A stretch of 64,000 nucleotides of DNA from Motilimonas pumila (lineage in GTDB: Bacteria > Pseudomonadota > Gammaproteobacteria > Enterobacterales > CBDFNC01), in contig NZ_QZCH01000002.1 in NCBI RefSeq assembly GCF_003596335.1, positions 62,001 through 126,000 on the forward strand, in the 5' to 3' direction. The notes under the pieces were generated by a model, which had not been told where the DNA came from, did no database searches, and saw only the letters and a program-made list of their open reading frames with translations. Shown piece after piece: positions 56,921 through 64,000 of the stretch (the first letter of the stretch is position 1; the number at the start of each line of letters is the position of its first letter). A program made the position numbers and the translations under genes.

Positions 56921-57667
56921 ATGAAATCATCACTGCTCGTATTATCCATCACAACGTTATTGTCTGCTCCTGCGTTTGCCCATGGCAATGTTGATGTATC
57001 TAAAGGCTCACAAATAGAAGTCTTTATGGCAAACGAAAAGCATCACGACCACCACAGCGATGGTGACGACAAAGCCTATGGCTTTGAAGCCGTATTTATG
57101 AATGAGCAAGGCTATTTTATTTATGCTGAAGGTGAGACGGGGGCCCATCAGTTCTACCAATTGGGTGGTGGTAAGTACTTTAATGTCAATGAAAAGCTTG
57201 GCGCCTTTGTTTACGGCGCGTATGCACAAGGCGGCTACCTTGACAGTAATGAGCTGCGCGCAAGAGTTGGCCTAGATTATCAAGCCAACCATCACCTCGC
57301 GTTACATGCCAGACTTGGGTTAGATTATGGCAACAGTAAAGTGCAATTAGACGGCGACCATGACCACGATCATGCTTATCATAGCCATGACAATCAATCG
57401 TATAAAAGCCAAGTAGGTCGTGCCGATATAGGTTTTAGTTATGACATTGGTCACGTGGCGGAGTTCGCATACAACTACGTAATACAACAGCAGTTTGAGT
57501 CGAATCTGGTGCAAGACAATGACACCAATCTGCATTACGAAGCGCGCCTGACTTACACTGATTCAACTTTAAAACCTTATGTTGAATACCGGCAAACGAA
57601 CAAAGCGTTTGACGAGCATCATTTTGAAGAAAGTGCGGTGCAATTTGGCATTGGTTTTAACTTTTAA
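56921..57667 (+). CDS. outer-membrane barrel with His/Asp-rich loops
   Basis: A 248-residue precursor with signal peptide ending AFAHG, amphipathic strands and the terminal strand AVQFGIGFNF. Two loop segments are extremely His/Asp rich: KHHDHHSDGDD (about 40-50) and DGDHDHDHAYHSHD (about 146-159). They would suit metal ions such as zinc or copper at the cell surface. Otherwise not recognised. It starts after a 266-bp gap in which I see no clear regulatory site. Confidence 0.75.
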   Translation: MKSSLLVLSITTLLSAPAFAHGNVDVSKGSQIEVFMANEKHHDHHSDGDDKAYGFEAVFMNEQGYFIYAEGETGAHQFYQLGGGKYFNVNEKLGAFVYGAYAQGGYLDSNELRARVGLDYQANHHLALHARLGLDYGNSKVQLDGDHDHDHAYHSHDNQSYKSQVGRADIGFSYDIGHVAEFAYNYVIQQQFESNLVQDNDTNLHYEARLTYTDSTLKPYVEYRQTNKAFDEHHFEESAVQFGIGFNF

Positions 57668-57696
57668 GCCTTTATTACGTGCGGGCGTTTGACAAT

Positions 57697-57721
57697 AAAA
57701 AAGGGCTGCAATGCAGCCCTT
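57697..57721 (-). terminator. terminator of the serine hydrolase gene
   Basis: On the minus strand a 10-bp stem AAGGGCTGCA / TGCAGCCCTT with almost no loop runs into TTTTTT. It lies about 20 bp past the stop at 57743. Confidence 0.85.
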
Positions 57722-57742
57722 TGTGGTTGATGTGTGACGCCA

Positions 57743-58936
57743 TTATTTTTGTTTTGCGCGTTGGTCTTTCACGATATCAATGGCGGCGGTATATAGCTTC
57801 ACAAAGTGGTCGTAAGGTGCGGCTAGCTCGCTGCCCACGCGGCTGTTAATCGCCACCACTGTGCCTGACTCTGGGTCTGCCCAAAGTAGCTGGCCACCCC
57901 AGCCACTGTGGCCTACGCCGTATTGGTTCATGATGGCTGATTTGTAGTAACGGCCTTCTACAGCAGTGAGCTCTGCAGGGACGACTTCGCCTTGTTGCTG
58001 AGCATCTTTAATGTCTTGTTTGGTCACTTCCGCATCGCTAATCAATAGGCGACCGTAACGGGCAAAGTCAATGGTTGATGACATCATCGACGCGCCAATC
58101 ACAGGGGTTCCAGCAAAGTCAGTACCCATGTAGACGGTGTTTTCACCGCCAATGTCGTGCATTAGCTCGCGCACTTGCTGTTCCAGTGGCACATTGGTGG
58201 CAGCTTCTAAAATAAGCCCTAACACGCTGGTATTGATGGTGGCGTAGTTAGCAATTTCACCATCCCACTCGTTAGTTTCACCGGCGGCTTTAATGGTGGG
58301 AATAAACTCTCGTAGCGTTTCGCGGCTGTCGTTACGTTGCAGGCCTATCACGCGCTCGTCATGGTCAAACATGGCAAGGGCGTCTTTGTCACCTTTATAA
58401 GCCGCGAGCTCTGCTACATTGTGGTTGACCGCCATGGCAGCGACGTCGCCAACGGTGCGGCCTTTAAAGCCACTGCCAATGTCGCCTATGTATTGCTCTA
58501 CTTTGTCATCTAAGCTCACGCTGCCCGTTTTTAAAGCGCGATTAAGTAGCACGTAACCAATTGACTTAGTTGATGATTGGTCAGAGAACGTGGTGTTGCG
58601 GTTAGCATCACGGTAGTGTTCAAGTAGGACGTCACCATCACGGTTCATAATAACTACAGAGCCTACCGCAGGGTGATTCATAATGCGCGCTACCGAAGGT
58701 ATTTCGTGTAGGTCGTAATCACGCTTTTGGTGGTCTACTTTGAATACATCCTGAGCATTTACCGCCATCACATTTGGCGTGATGGTATTGAGCTGGCTTA
58801 AACCTTGCGCGCGCTGTTGCTGCCAAGTATCAATGTTCAGTGGCACTTGATTTGATGGTGTGCTGTCAGCGTGAGCCATGCCTAAGGTGGCGGTTAAAGA
58901 AAGTGCGATAACAAGGGCTTTAATCGTGGTTTTCAT
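57743..58936 (-). CDS. periplasmic serine hydrolase (class C beta-lactamase-like)
   Basis: A 397-residue exported protein. Signal peptide ending AHADS. The catalytic S-x-x-K is in DQSSTKSIG; the second motif is a variant (IANYATINTSVLG in place of Y-x-N); the third is HSGWGG (HxG). This is the family of class C beta-lactamases, esterases and D-aminopeptidases. The substrate cannot be told from sequence. AGAGGA precedes the ATG. Divergent from a LysR gene across 108 bp. Confidence 0.85.
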   Translation of the reverse strand: MKTTIKALVIALSLTATLGMAHADSTPSNQVPLNIDTWQQQRAQGLSQLNTITPNVMAVNAQDVFKVDHQKRDYDLHEIPSVARIMNHPAVGSVVIMNRDGDVLLEHYRDANRNTTFSDQSSTKSIGYVLLNRALKTGSVSLDDKVEQYIGDIGSGFKGRTVGDVAAMAVNHNVAELAAYKGDKDALAMFDHDERVIGLQRNDSRETLREFIPTIKAAGETNEWDGEIANYATINTSVLGLILEAATNVPLEQQVRELMHDIGGENTVYMGTDFAGTPVIGASMMSSTIDFARYGRLLISDAEVTKQDIKDAQQQGEVVPAELTAVEGRYYKSAIMNQYGVGHSGWGGQLLWADPESGTVVAINSRVGSELAAPYDHFVKLYTAAIDIVKDQRAKQK

Positions 58937-59044
58937 AATGTGTTCCTCTTAATGATGTTAGGTTTTTGTTGAAAGCAAAGTTATTATCTATAATTATTTA
59001 AATACTGGTTAATAGGTTTCCTATGGAAAATATAGAGGGTTGGC

Positions 59045-59932
59045 ATGGTTAAACCGGACTTACTGAAGTGCTTTATCGCGGCGGCGGATACGGGATCATT
59101 CAGCGCGGCGGGGCGTTTGTTGGGTAAGCACCTAGCCACAGTGAGCGGCAATATTGCTCGGTTAGAAGACGAGTTGGGGCTGCTGCTGTTTGACCGCGAA
59201 GGTAAATACCCACAGCTGACAGATGCGGGCATCAATCTCTATGATAGCGCTAAGGTCATTGTCGACAGCGTTGAGCGCTTCACCTTGAGTGCTAACCAAT
59301 TGTCTGCGGGGGTGCCTGCTAAGTTGACTGTGGCGATAGACGAAGACTTAGGCATCGCTGCTTTTGCGAGTGTGTTTCAAGCTTGCCAGCAACAGTGGCC
59401 GCATCTGCGCATGACGTTATTATTACAAAGCTCGCAACACATTTTTGAGCAGGTAAAGGCGCAACAAGTTGATTTGGCCATCACGCCGAGCCTTGAGGGC
59501 AATAGCCAATTTTATGATTTCAAAGCCGTGGGCCACTGCGACGTCAATATTGTTTGCAGTCAACGCCATCCATTGGCCCGAAAGCGGCAAGTGAGCAATG
59601 ATGATCTGATGGCGTACACCCAAGTCGTCAGCCAAAGTATTCGCCAAAATGAAAGCTTATATCAAGCCGTAAAAATGTCGCCGGCAATGTGGTTTTGTAA
59701 TGGCTTTCAGGCCATGGTGCAACTATTACAAGCACAGGTGGGGTGGAGCTTTTTGTGCGCCCCTAGAGACGCGCTACCACAAGGATTAGTGTGTTTGTCA
59801 CCCGAGTTTGTGCACACTCAAATGCAATTGCAGTACGATGTGATTTGGCAAAAAAACCAACCTTTAAGCGAAGTACATCAATTTATTTTAGACAATGTTA
59901 AATCGGCATTTGCCAAGCAGGTATTGAATTAA
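59045..59932 (+). CDS. LysR-family regulator divergent from the serine hydrolase
   Basis: A 295-residue regulator. Helix-turn-helix CFIAAADTGSFSAAGRLLGK and ATVSGNIARLEDELG, then the effector domain. GAGGG precedes the ATG. In the shared 108-bp gap an inverted repeat AATAGG-TTT-CCTAT is seen near 59014-59028. It is likely to regulate the divergent serine hydrolase; ligand unknown. Confidence 0.9.
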   Translation: MVKPDLLKCFIAAADTGSFSAAGRLLGKHLATVSGNIARLEDELGLLLFDREGKYPQLTDAGINLYDSAKVIVDSVERFTLSANQLSAGVPAKLTVAIDEDLGIAAFASVFQACQQQWPHLRMTLLLQSSQHIFEQVKAQQVDLAITPSLEGNSQFYDFKAVGHCDVNIVCSQRHPLARKRQVSNDDLMAYTQVVSQSIRQNESLYQAVKMSPAMWFCNGFQAMVQLLQAQVGWSFLCAPRDALPQGLVCLSPEFVHTQMQLQYDVIWQKNQPLSEVHQFILDNVKSAFAKQVLN

Positions 59933-59954
59933 CCTGGCTTGGCATACGCTAGGG

Positions 59955-60506
59955 TTAGCGTTTAAGTAAAGCGGGGTATTGGTCGGTATAGAGCCATTGG
60001 TTGTCTTTTCTGGGCATATGACAGCCTTGGCAAAATTCCTTATTGGGGCTCTCATTCATGGTAGGTTTAGCGCCATACATGGCCCAGCCCCAGCCGTCTC
60101 CCCAGTTTTCGTGACCACTAAAGCGTTGCTGGTTGTCTTTTACCATCACAAAGAAAATATCGTTACCTTCTTGGTGGCCTACCAAGCCCGTGGTGAGGCG
60201 TTCGGTTGGCACAAACTTCACGTCTTTCACAAACACTGTGCCGTCCAGCCACTCTCCAGTTTGGTTGTAATGATTAATGGCTTTTTGTTGAGTATAAATG
60301 CCGTTTAAGTTGGCCGGCTTCATGTCTTCAGCCATCACTACTGTGGTGCCCAGGTGTACCAGCTCGGTTTGAAAGTCTACCGGAAAGTGGATTTCACCTT
60401 GCTGGTCAACCAAGTCTTGATAGGTGCCAGCTGGGTCATTCAACGCGGCCATGGCGCCCTGGCATAGTAAACTGGCGATAAGTGCGCCAAGAAAAAGTGG
60501 TTTCAT
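59955..60506 (-). CDS. cytochrome P460-family periplasmic haem protein
   Basis: A 183-residue precursor with signal peptide ending AMAA. One haem motif, CQGCHMP (Cys159), lies near the C-terminus and is followed by RKDNQWLYTDQYPAL; the fold and the C-terminal CxxCH fit the cytochrome P460 / c'-beta group. WGDGWGWAMYG is characteristic. Members bind NO or oxidise hydroxylamine; here the role is unknown. GGAGGA precedes the ATG. It is downstream of the amide hydrolase gene on the same strand (91 bp), possibly co-transcribed. Confidence 0.85.
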   Translation of the reverse strand: MKPLFLGALIASLLCQGAMAALNDPAGTYQDLVDQQGEIHFPVDFQTELVHLGTTVVMAEDMKPANLNGIYTQQKAINHYNQTGEWLDGTVFVKDVKFVPTERLTTGLVGHQEGNDIFFVMVKDNQQRFSGHENWGDGWGWAMYGAKPTMNESPNKEFCQGCHMPRKDNQWLYTDQYPALLKR

Positions 60507-60597
60507 ATGAAAGTTCCTCCAATAAATGGCCCAGCCTTCTCCGGAGAATCGACTAGGCCGGAGTTGGCAGGGTCAGAGTTGATTGTCTGGGTAGCCC

Positions 60598-61614
60598 TTA
60601 TTTGACGTTCGGGTTTTGGCCTAACACGGTTTCTGCCGGTGCATTAGTATCAAACATGGTGAAGTCGTAGTGCTCAATTTCCCATGTATCAGCGCGGTCG
60701 AGTACCACAGATTTGTTGGCTTGGTCGGTGTAGATGGTCCAAAGTGTTGGGAATACGCTGTCGACATAAGGGTCCAAGCGGTCATAGCCAGAGAACACAT
60801 TGGCGCCAACGGCTTTGATGCTTAGCGCCGCTTGTGCTGGGTCAGTGACGTTACGGCTGTGCATGTCTTCCACAATCTCTTTGGCGCGCAGACGGCGGTC
60901 GTAAGAGCGAATGCTGGCGTTCGGCTCGGTTTGCTCTTGGTCCATTATCAAGTGAGTGCTGAACTCAGGGTCATTGGACATAAATTGCACGCCCGGTGCG
61001 GTTTCATAGGTGCCTTGGTAAATCTTTTGCTCGCCTTTGACGTATTCGATGACGGCGCTGTTGCCGCTGGCGTCAGTGATTTGATAGTGCACAGGGGCCG
61101 AAATACACTCGTTAGCATGGCCGGGCAAGTTACAAATCTCTTGGTCAATGACATCGATGGATTGAAGCGCCGCAATGGCTTCATTGGTAGTCGAGAAGTT
61201 GTCGACGATGTAGCGTGGCACTTCACCGGCTGCGACGTCAGGCACGCCGGCTTTGCCTTCAGGGAACTCAGTGTAGTCTTTGCCAAGGTAAAGAATGCGT
61301 GCCACGAGGCCTTTTTCGTTGATGGCTTCAGCTACTAGGCCGGGGTTAAAAGATTTAATTTGCAGTGAGGCGTATTTAGATTGAGTGGTCACGGCTTCGT
61401 CAGAGTCGCTGTAGGTGTTTGTCATGCCTTTACCTTTACCCACCATTTGCGCTTTATCTTGGCCGAACCAGTCCATGGTGCGCACCGTCATGCTGACGTC
61501 GGCGTTGTTGTAGATAGCAGAAGTACAGGCGTTGGCGATACCGAAAGTGCCAGCAGAAGCGGCAGCAGCGATAACAAAAGCGATGGCAGTTTTGGTGGTA
61601 TTGAATGTGTTCAT
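60598..61614 (-). CDS. secreted linear-amide C-N hydrolase (choloylglycine hydrolase / penicillin V acylase family)
   Basis: A 338-residue exported Cys-Ntn hydrolase. Signal peptide ending ANA places the nucleophile Cys30 at the mature N-terminus (CTSAIY). Arg45 and Asp48 (VRTMDWF) and a later Arg in SYDRRLRA fit the active site of penicillin V acylases and bile salt hydrolases. Gram-negative members often cleave acyl-homoserine lactones, so quorum quenching or acyl-amide use is possible; inference. The ATG at 61614 has GAGGAG upstream. Divergent from a LysR gene. Confidence 0.87.
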   Translation of the reverse strand: MNTFNTTKTAIAFVIAAAASAGTFGIANACTSAIYNNADVSMTVRTMDWFGQDKAQMVGKGKGMTNTYSDSDEAVTTQSKYASLQIKSFNPGLVAEAINEKGLVARILYLGKDYTEFPEGKAGVPDVAAGEVPRYIVDNFSTTNEAIAALQSIDVIDQEICNLPGHANECISAPVHYQITDASGNSAVIEYVKGEQKIYQGTYETAPGVQFMSNDPEFSTHLIMDQEQTEPNASIRSYDRRLRAKEIVEDMHSRNVTDPAQAALSIKAVGANVFSGYDRLDPYVDSVFPTLWTIYTDQANKSVVLDRADTWEIEHYDFTMFDTNAPAETVLGQNPNVK

Positions 61615-61785
61615 GAATGACTCCTCAGTCGGGTTAACTCTGGGTAATGTGTGAGCGGTGTGTCGCTCTGTTGGGACCCATAGTAGGGGCAGACAGCGAA
61701 AGCTTACAGTTGACACCTTTAAGTCTGGGTTGTAGGTTTGATAGGCAACCGCCTAGCCAATGTGATGATAAGAGTGAGCAAACCT

Positions 61786-62667
61786 ATGTTGATTACCCCA
61801 GAGCGATTGATTTATTTATTAAATGTGGCCGAACAAGGTTCATTTTCGGCCGCTGGGCGAAAGTTAGGAGTGAGTGCGTCGGCGGTGGCGCAAGTGATTC
61901 AAAATATGGAATTAGACCTAGACGTAGTGATTTTTGACCGGGTGGCAGGAAAAGCGCCGCAGCTCACGGCGGTAGGCAAAGCCATGTATTTGCAAGCGCT
62001 AGAAGTGGTACCTCGACTCCATGCGATGGAAAAAAAGGCGCAGTCTTATCATGCCGGTATCGAAGATAAGTTAACCATCGCCGTGTTTGGTTATACCTTT
62101 TTTACGCAATACATAAACAAAATCAATCAATTGGCAGCTACTTACCCAGAGCTCACGATCAATCTGATTGATGCAGAAGAATGTGCCGAGCTCTATGCCA
62201 ATGATCAAGCCGCCGCCGACATCATTATTGCACCGCAGCAGTTGAAACTGCGGCAAGGTTTTGAATCGCGCATTATTGACCAATTAAAGTGGAGCTTTGT
62301 GGTGGCGCCGCATCATCCTTTGGCAAAGGTAAAGGGCGAGTTGTCGAGTCACGACTTTTTAGCCCACAAGCAGCTGCTGAACAGTGAAAATAAGTTTGCC
62401 ACGCAAGAGTTGATTGAATCCATGCGCTTTAGCCCAAACGTGGTGAGTTGCTCACGCATTTACCAGCTGCAAGCATTATTGTTTTCAGGGTTGGGTTTTG
62501 CGTATTTTCCATCGACTTTGACGGTGGATGCTATTGAACGTGGAGATATTGTTCAACTGAGCGTGGATTTTGAAGATGAGCAAACAAGTTGGCCAATAGA
62601 GCTGGCATGGTCGCCTTCATTGGGGCCCGCGGGGTTATGGCTGATTGAGGAGTTTGTTGATTTGTAA
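61786..62667 (+). CDS. LysR-family regulator divergent from the amide hydrolase
   Basis: A 293-residue regulator. LLNVAEQGSFSAAGRKLGVSASAVAQVIQNMEL forms the helix-turn-helix (given here as two parts: SFSAAGRKLGVS, then AVAQVIQNME). The ATG at 61786 opens MLITPERLIYL; a frame 16 codons longer exists but lacks a better ribosome site. Likely regulates the divergent Ntn hydrolase through the 171-bp gap. Confidence 0.88.
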   Translation: MLITPERLIYLLNVAEQGSFSAAGRKLGVSASAVAQVIQNMELDLDVVIFDRVAGKAPQLTAVGKAMYLQALEVVPRLHAMEKKAQSYHAGIEDKLTIAVFGYTFFTQYINKINQLAATYPELTINLIDAEECAELYANDQAAADIIIAPQQLKLRQGFESRIIDQLKWSFVVAPHHPLAKVKGELSSHDFLAHKQLLNSENKFATQELIESMRFSPNVVSCSRIYQLQALLFSGLGFAYFPSTLTVDAIERGDIVQLSVDFEDEQTSWPIELAWSPSLGPAGLWLIEEFVDL

Positions 62668-62861
62668 TTGATTGCCGAGGGCAACATGGCCGCTGGCCTT
62701 ATGAATGAAAGCAGGGCTGAATCATGGTTGTATTTTGAGTGAGGCTGGTGGTTGCACAATAGTGAGATAAATAAGTAAAAAGCGGCGCTATAAACCGCAG
62801 ATTGATCTCGGCCGTGATGCTGTTAACGACACAGCGGGCCAAGATCCATGTTGCGTGTCAG

Positions 62862-62987
62862 TCATAACCAGCAGCCTGGCATTTTGCTGAACAAGGTAAT
62901 AGCAATAATAAACCAAATGGCGGAAGCCAGTACGCTATATGTAATGATGTCTGAGAAGTCGGTGACTGTTTTGATTAACTGAGTCAT
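62862..62987 (-). CDS. small membrane protein (41 residues)
   Basis: An ATG at 62987 with AAGGAA upstream opens a 41-codon frame: a polar amphipathic start (MTQLIKTVTDFSDII), one hydrophobic helix (SVLASAIWFIIAITLF) and a short SKMPGCWL end. A T-N11-A site lies 73 bp upstream. No homologue is recognised. The flanking 62668-62861 shows nothing else. Confidence 0.5.
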   Translation of the reverse strand: MTQLIKTVTDFSDIITYSVLASAIWFIIAITLFSKMPGCWL

Positions 62988-63059
62988 GGCGTGTTCCTTA
63001 ATGAGCTTGTGTGTGTAGGCTCATCTTCCCACCAAATAATAAATATATAGAGTTAGGTA

Positions 63060-63078
63060 CCATTCGATATGCCAATGG
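63060..63078. promoter_or_regulatory. LysR-type T-N11-A site
   Basis: CCAT-TCGATATGCCA-ATGG. It lies 73 bp before the small membrane protein and 255 bp before the barrel gene. Confidence 0.55.
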
Positions 63079-63207
63079 GTTATCCATCAGTTACGGCTCT
63101 CTTTAATCACCTTTAAACGGCTTCGCTTGATCCGGTGACTTTTTATTTTTTTACGCTTTTCTGGTTCCACTCGCTTACGGCAAGGAAAACCATCACCACC
63201 TATCAAC

Positions 63208-63226
63208 CTATTAAATAATCGAATGG
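63208..63226. promoter_or_regulatory. LysR-type T-N11-A site
   Basis: CTAT-TAAATAATCGA-ATGG (minus strand CCAT-TCGATTATTTA-ATAG). Together with the site at 63060 it forms an 11-bp inverted pair TACCATTCGAT / ATCGAATGGTA across about 150 bp. It lies 107 bp before the barrel gene. Confidence 0.55.
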
Positions 63227-63332
63227 TAACTGGTTAAGTTAATTCGCCAAACGATGGGATTATGACCTCAACGGCAGCCAAGCTGCTTAGTTACAACAAC
63301 ATATTCTTAACCAGAAATTAGAGGACATACTC

Positions 63333-63848
63333 ATGAAAAAACTTAACGCACTTATCCTAACCGCTCTTTTAGCTTCACCTTTAGCAGCCATGGCAGACGG
63401 CTTCTACGTGGGTGGCCAAGTAGGTTACGGTGCACAAAAAAGCCAGCTCTCAGACGCAATAGGCGGTGAGAAAAAAGACCTTGAAACTGTCATCGGTTCG
63501 ATTAAAGCGGGTTATGACTTAAATGACTACATCGGCGCCGAAGTTCGTGTGTCTGGTGTGGACAAGCACAGTACTGGGATTAAAGCGGATTACTTAGCAT
63601 CGGCTTACCTAAAAGGCATGGTGCCAGTGACTGATTCTATTAGCTTGTACGGTTTAGTTGGGGCAACGTCGGTGCAAATGGACAAAAAAGTCTATGGCAA
63701 AGACAGTTTAGCCAGCGCGAGTTACGGTGTGGGTGCGCGTTACGCCATGACAGACAACATCGGCATTAATATCGAAGCCACTCAAATCTCTTCACACAAA
63801 GATTATGAGCTTGGCGGTGTGAGCCTAGGCGTAGATTATAAATTCTAA
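63333..63848 (+). CDS. opacity-type outer-membrane beta-barrel protein
   Basis: A 171-residue precursor. Signal peptide ending AMAD, then FYVGGQVGYGAQ, a usual first strand of OmpA/opacity-like eight-stranded barrels, and a last strand GGVSLGVDYKF. AGAGGA precedes the ATG. Two recurrent T-N11-A sites lie in its upstream region. The following 152 bp to the window end shows no gene. Confidence 0.8.
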   Translation: MKKLNALILTALLASPLAAMADGFYVGGQVGYGAQKSQLSDAIGGEKKDLETVIGSIKAGYDLNDYIGAEVRVSGVDKHSTGIKADYLASAYLKGMVPVTDSISLYGLVGATSVQMDKKVYGKDSLASASYGVGARYAMTDNIGINIEATQISSHKDYELGGVSLGVDYKF

Positions 63849-64000
63849 GCCATGCATCCAGAGCACTCTGTTTCCCTGCTTTGCCTGGCGCCGCTAAACA
63901 ATGTGCGGCGCAACGGCCACACCCTTCCTGCGCTTGGTTGGGTGAGTGGATGCGCAGACCCATCTGAATATCTCATAAGACCTAACTTCTGAGCGAGCTT

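Noticed and set aside
60621..61338. Long open frames antisense to the amide hydrolase
   Set aside because: They mirror the codon pattern of the real gene, with no ribosome sites and no protein-like features.

Overview
The window reads as chromosome of a free-living, probably marine gammaproteobacterium of the Alteromonadales (Shewanella/Ferrimonas/Motilimonas-like). The evidence is a conserved housekeeping block hemB ... gppA-rhlB / trxA-rho ... ubiD-fre, a complete torECAD trimethylamine N-oxide (TMAO) respiration operon, many c-type cytochromes and c-di-GMP enzymes, and base composition a little under 50% GC. The genus is inferred from gene order and content; no rRNA, tRNA, phage, transposase or CRISPR array was recognised.

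Layout. 0-8 kb: glutathione S-transferase-like gene, membrane diguanylate cyclase, His/Pro-rich secreted protein, MauG-like dihaem lipoprotein, then a BaeS/BaeR-type two-component system whose kinase carries a Pro/Arg-rich periplasmic repeat, and a small outer-membrane barrel. 8-13.7 kb: LysR regulator and torECAD (minus strand; torE is only 56 codons). 13.7-18 kb: minus-strand operon for an outer-membrane barrel, an L,D-transpeptidase and a membrane-anchored alpha/beta hydrolase. 18-30.3 kb: core block hemB, GAF histidine kinase, gppA, rhlB, trxA, rho, a secreted unknown, ubiD, a [2Fe-2S] ferredoxin and fre. 30.3-42.6 kb: a phytase-like/choice-of-anchor-I lipoprotein behind a convincing Pho box, a fused ferredoxin-reductase, a zinc-protease-like lipoprotein, a peroxiredoxin-glutaredoxin plus disulfide reductase pair with an OxyR-like palindrome upstream, a dual-sensor diguanylate cyclase, and epd.

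42.6-63.9 kb is an accessory region made of small outer-membrane barrels, a PACE efflux protein, an MFS transporter, an RND permease with altered proton-relay residues and no adaptor gene beside it, three periplasmic amide/beta-lactam-type hydrolases each divergent from its own LysR regulator, a cytochrome P460, an M28 peptidase and one decayed secreted protein with a GlyGly-CTERM-like tail.

The most interesting signal is in the non-coding DNA of that region. At least ten 19-bp sites of the form CTAT-N11-ATAG with a TCGATATTCGA-like centre lie in the gaps upstream of the barrel, lipoprotein, PACE and RND genes and the decayed gene. They look like the operators of one LysR-type regulator and would tie these scattered genes into one envelope/efflux regulon. 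All functional statements come from motif recognition by eye; no database search was run.
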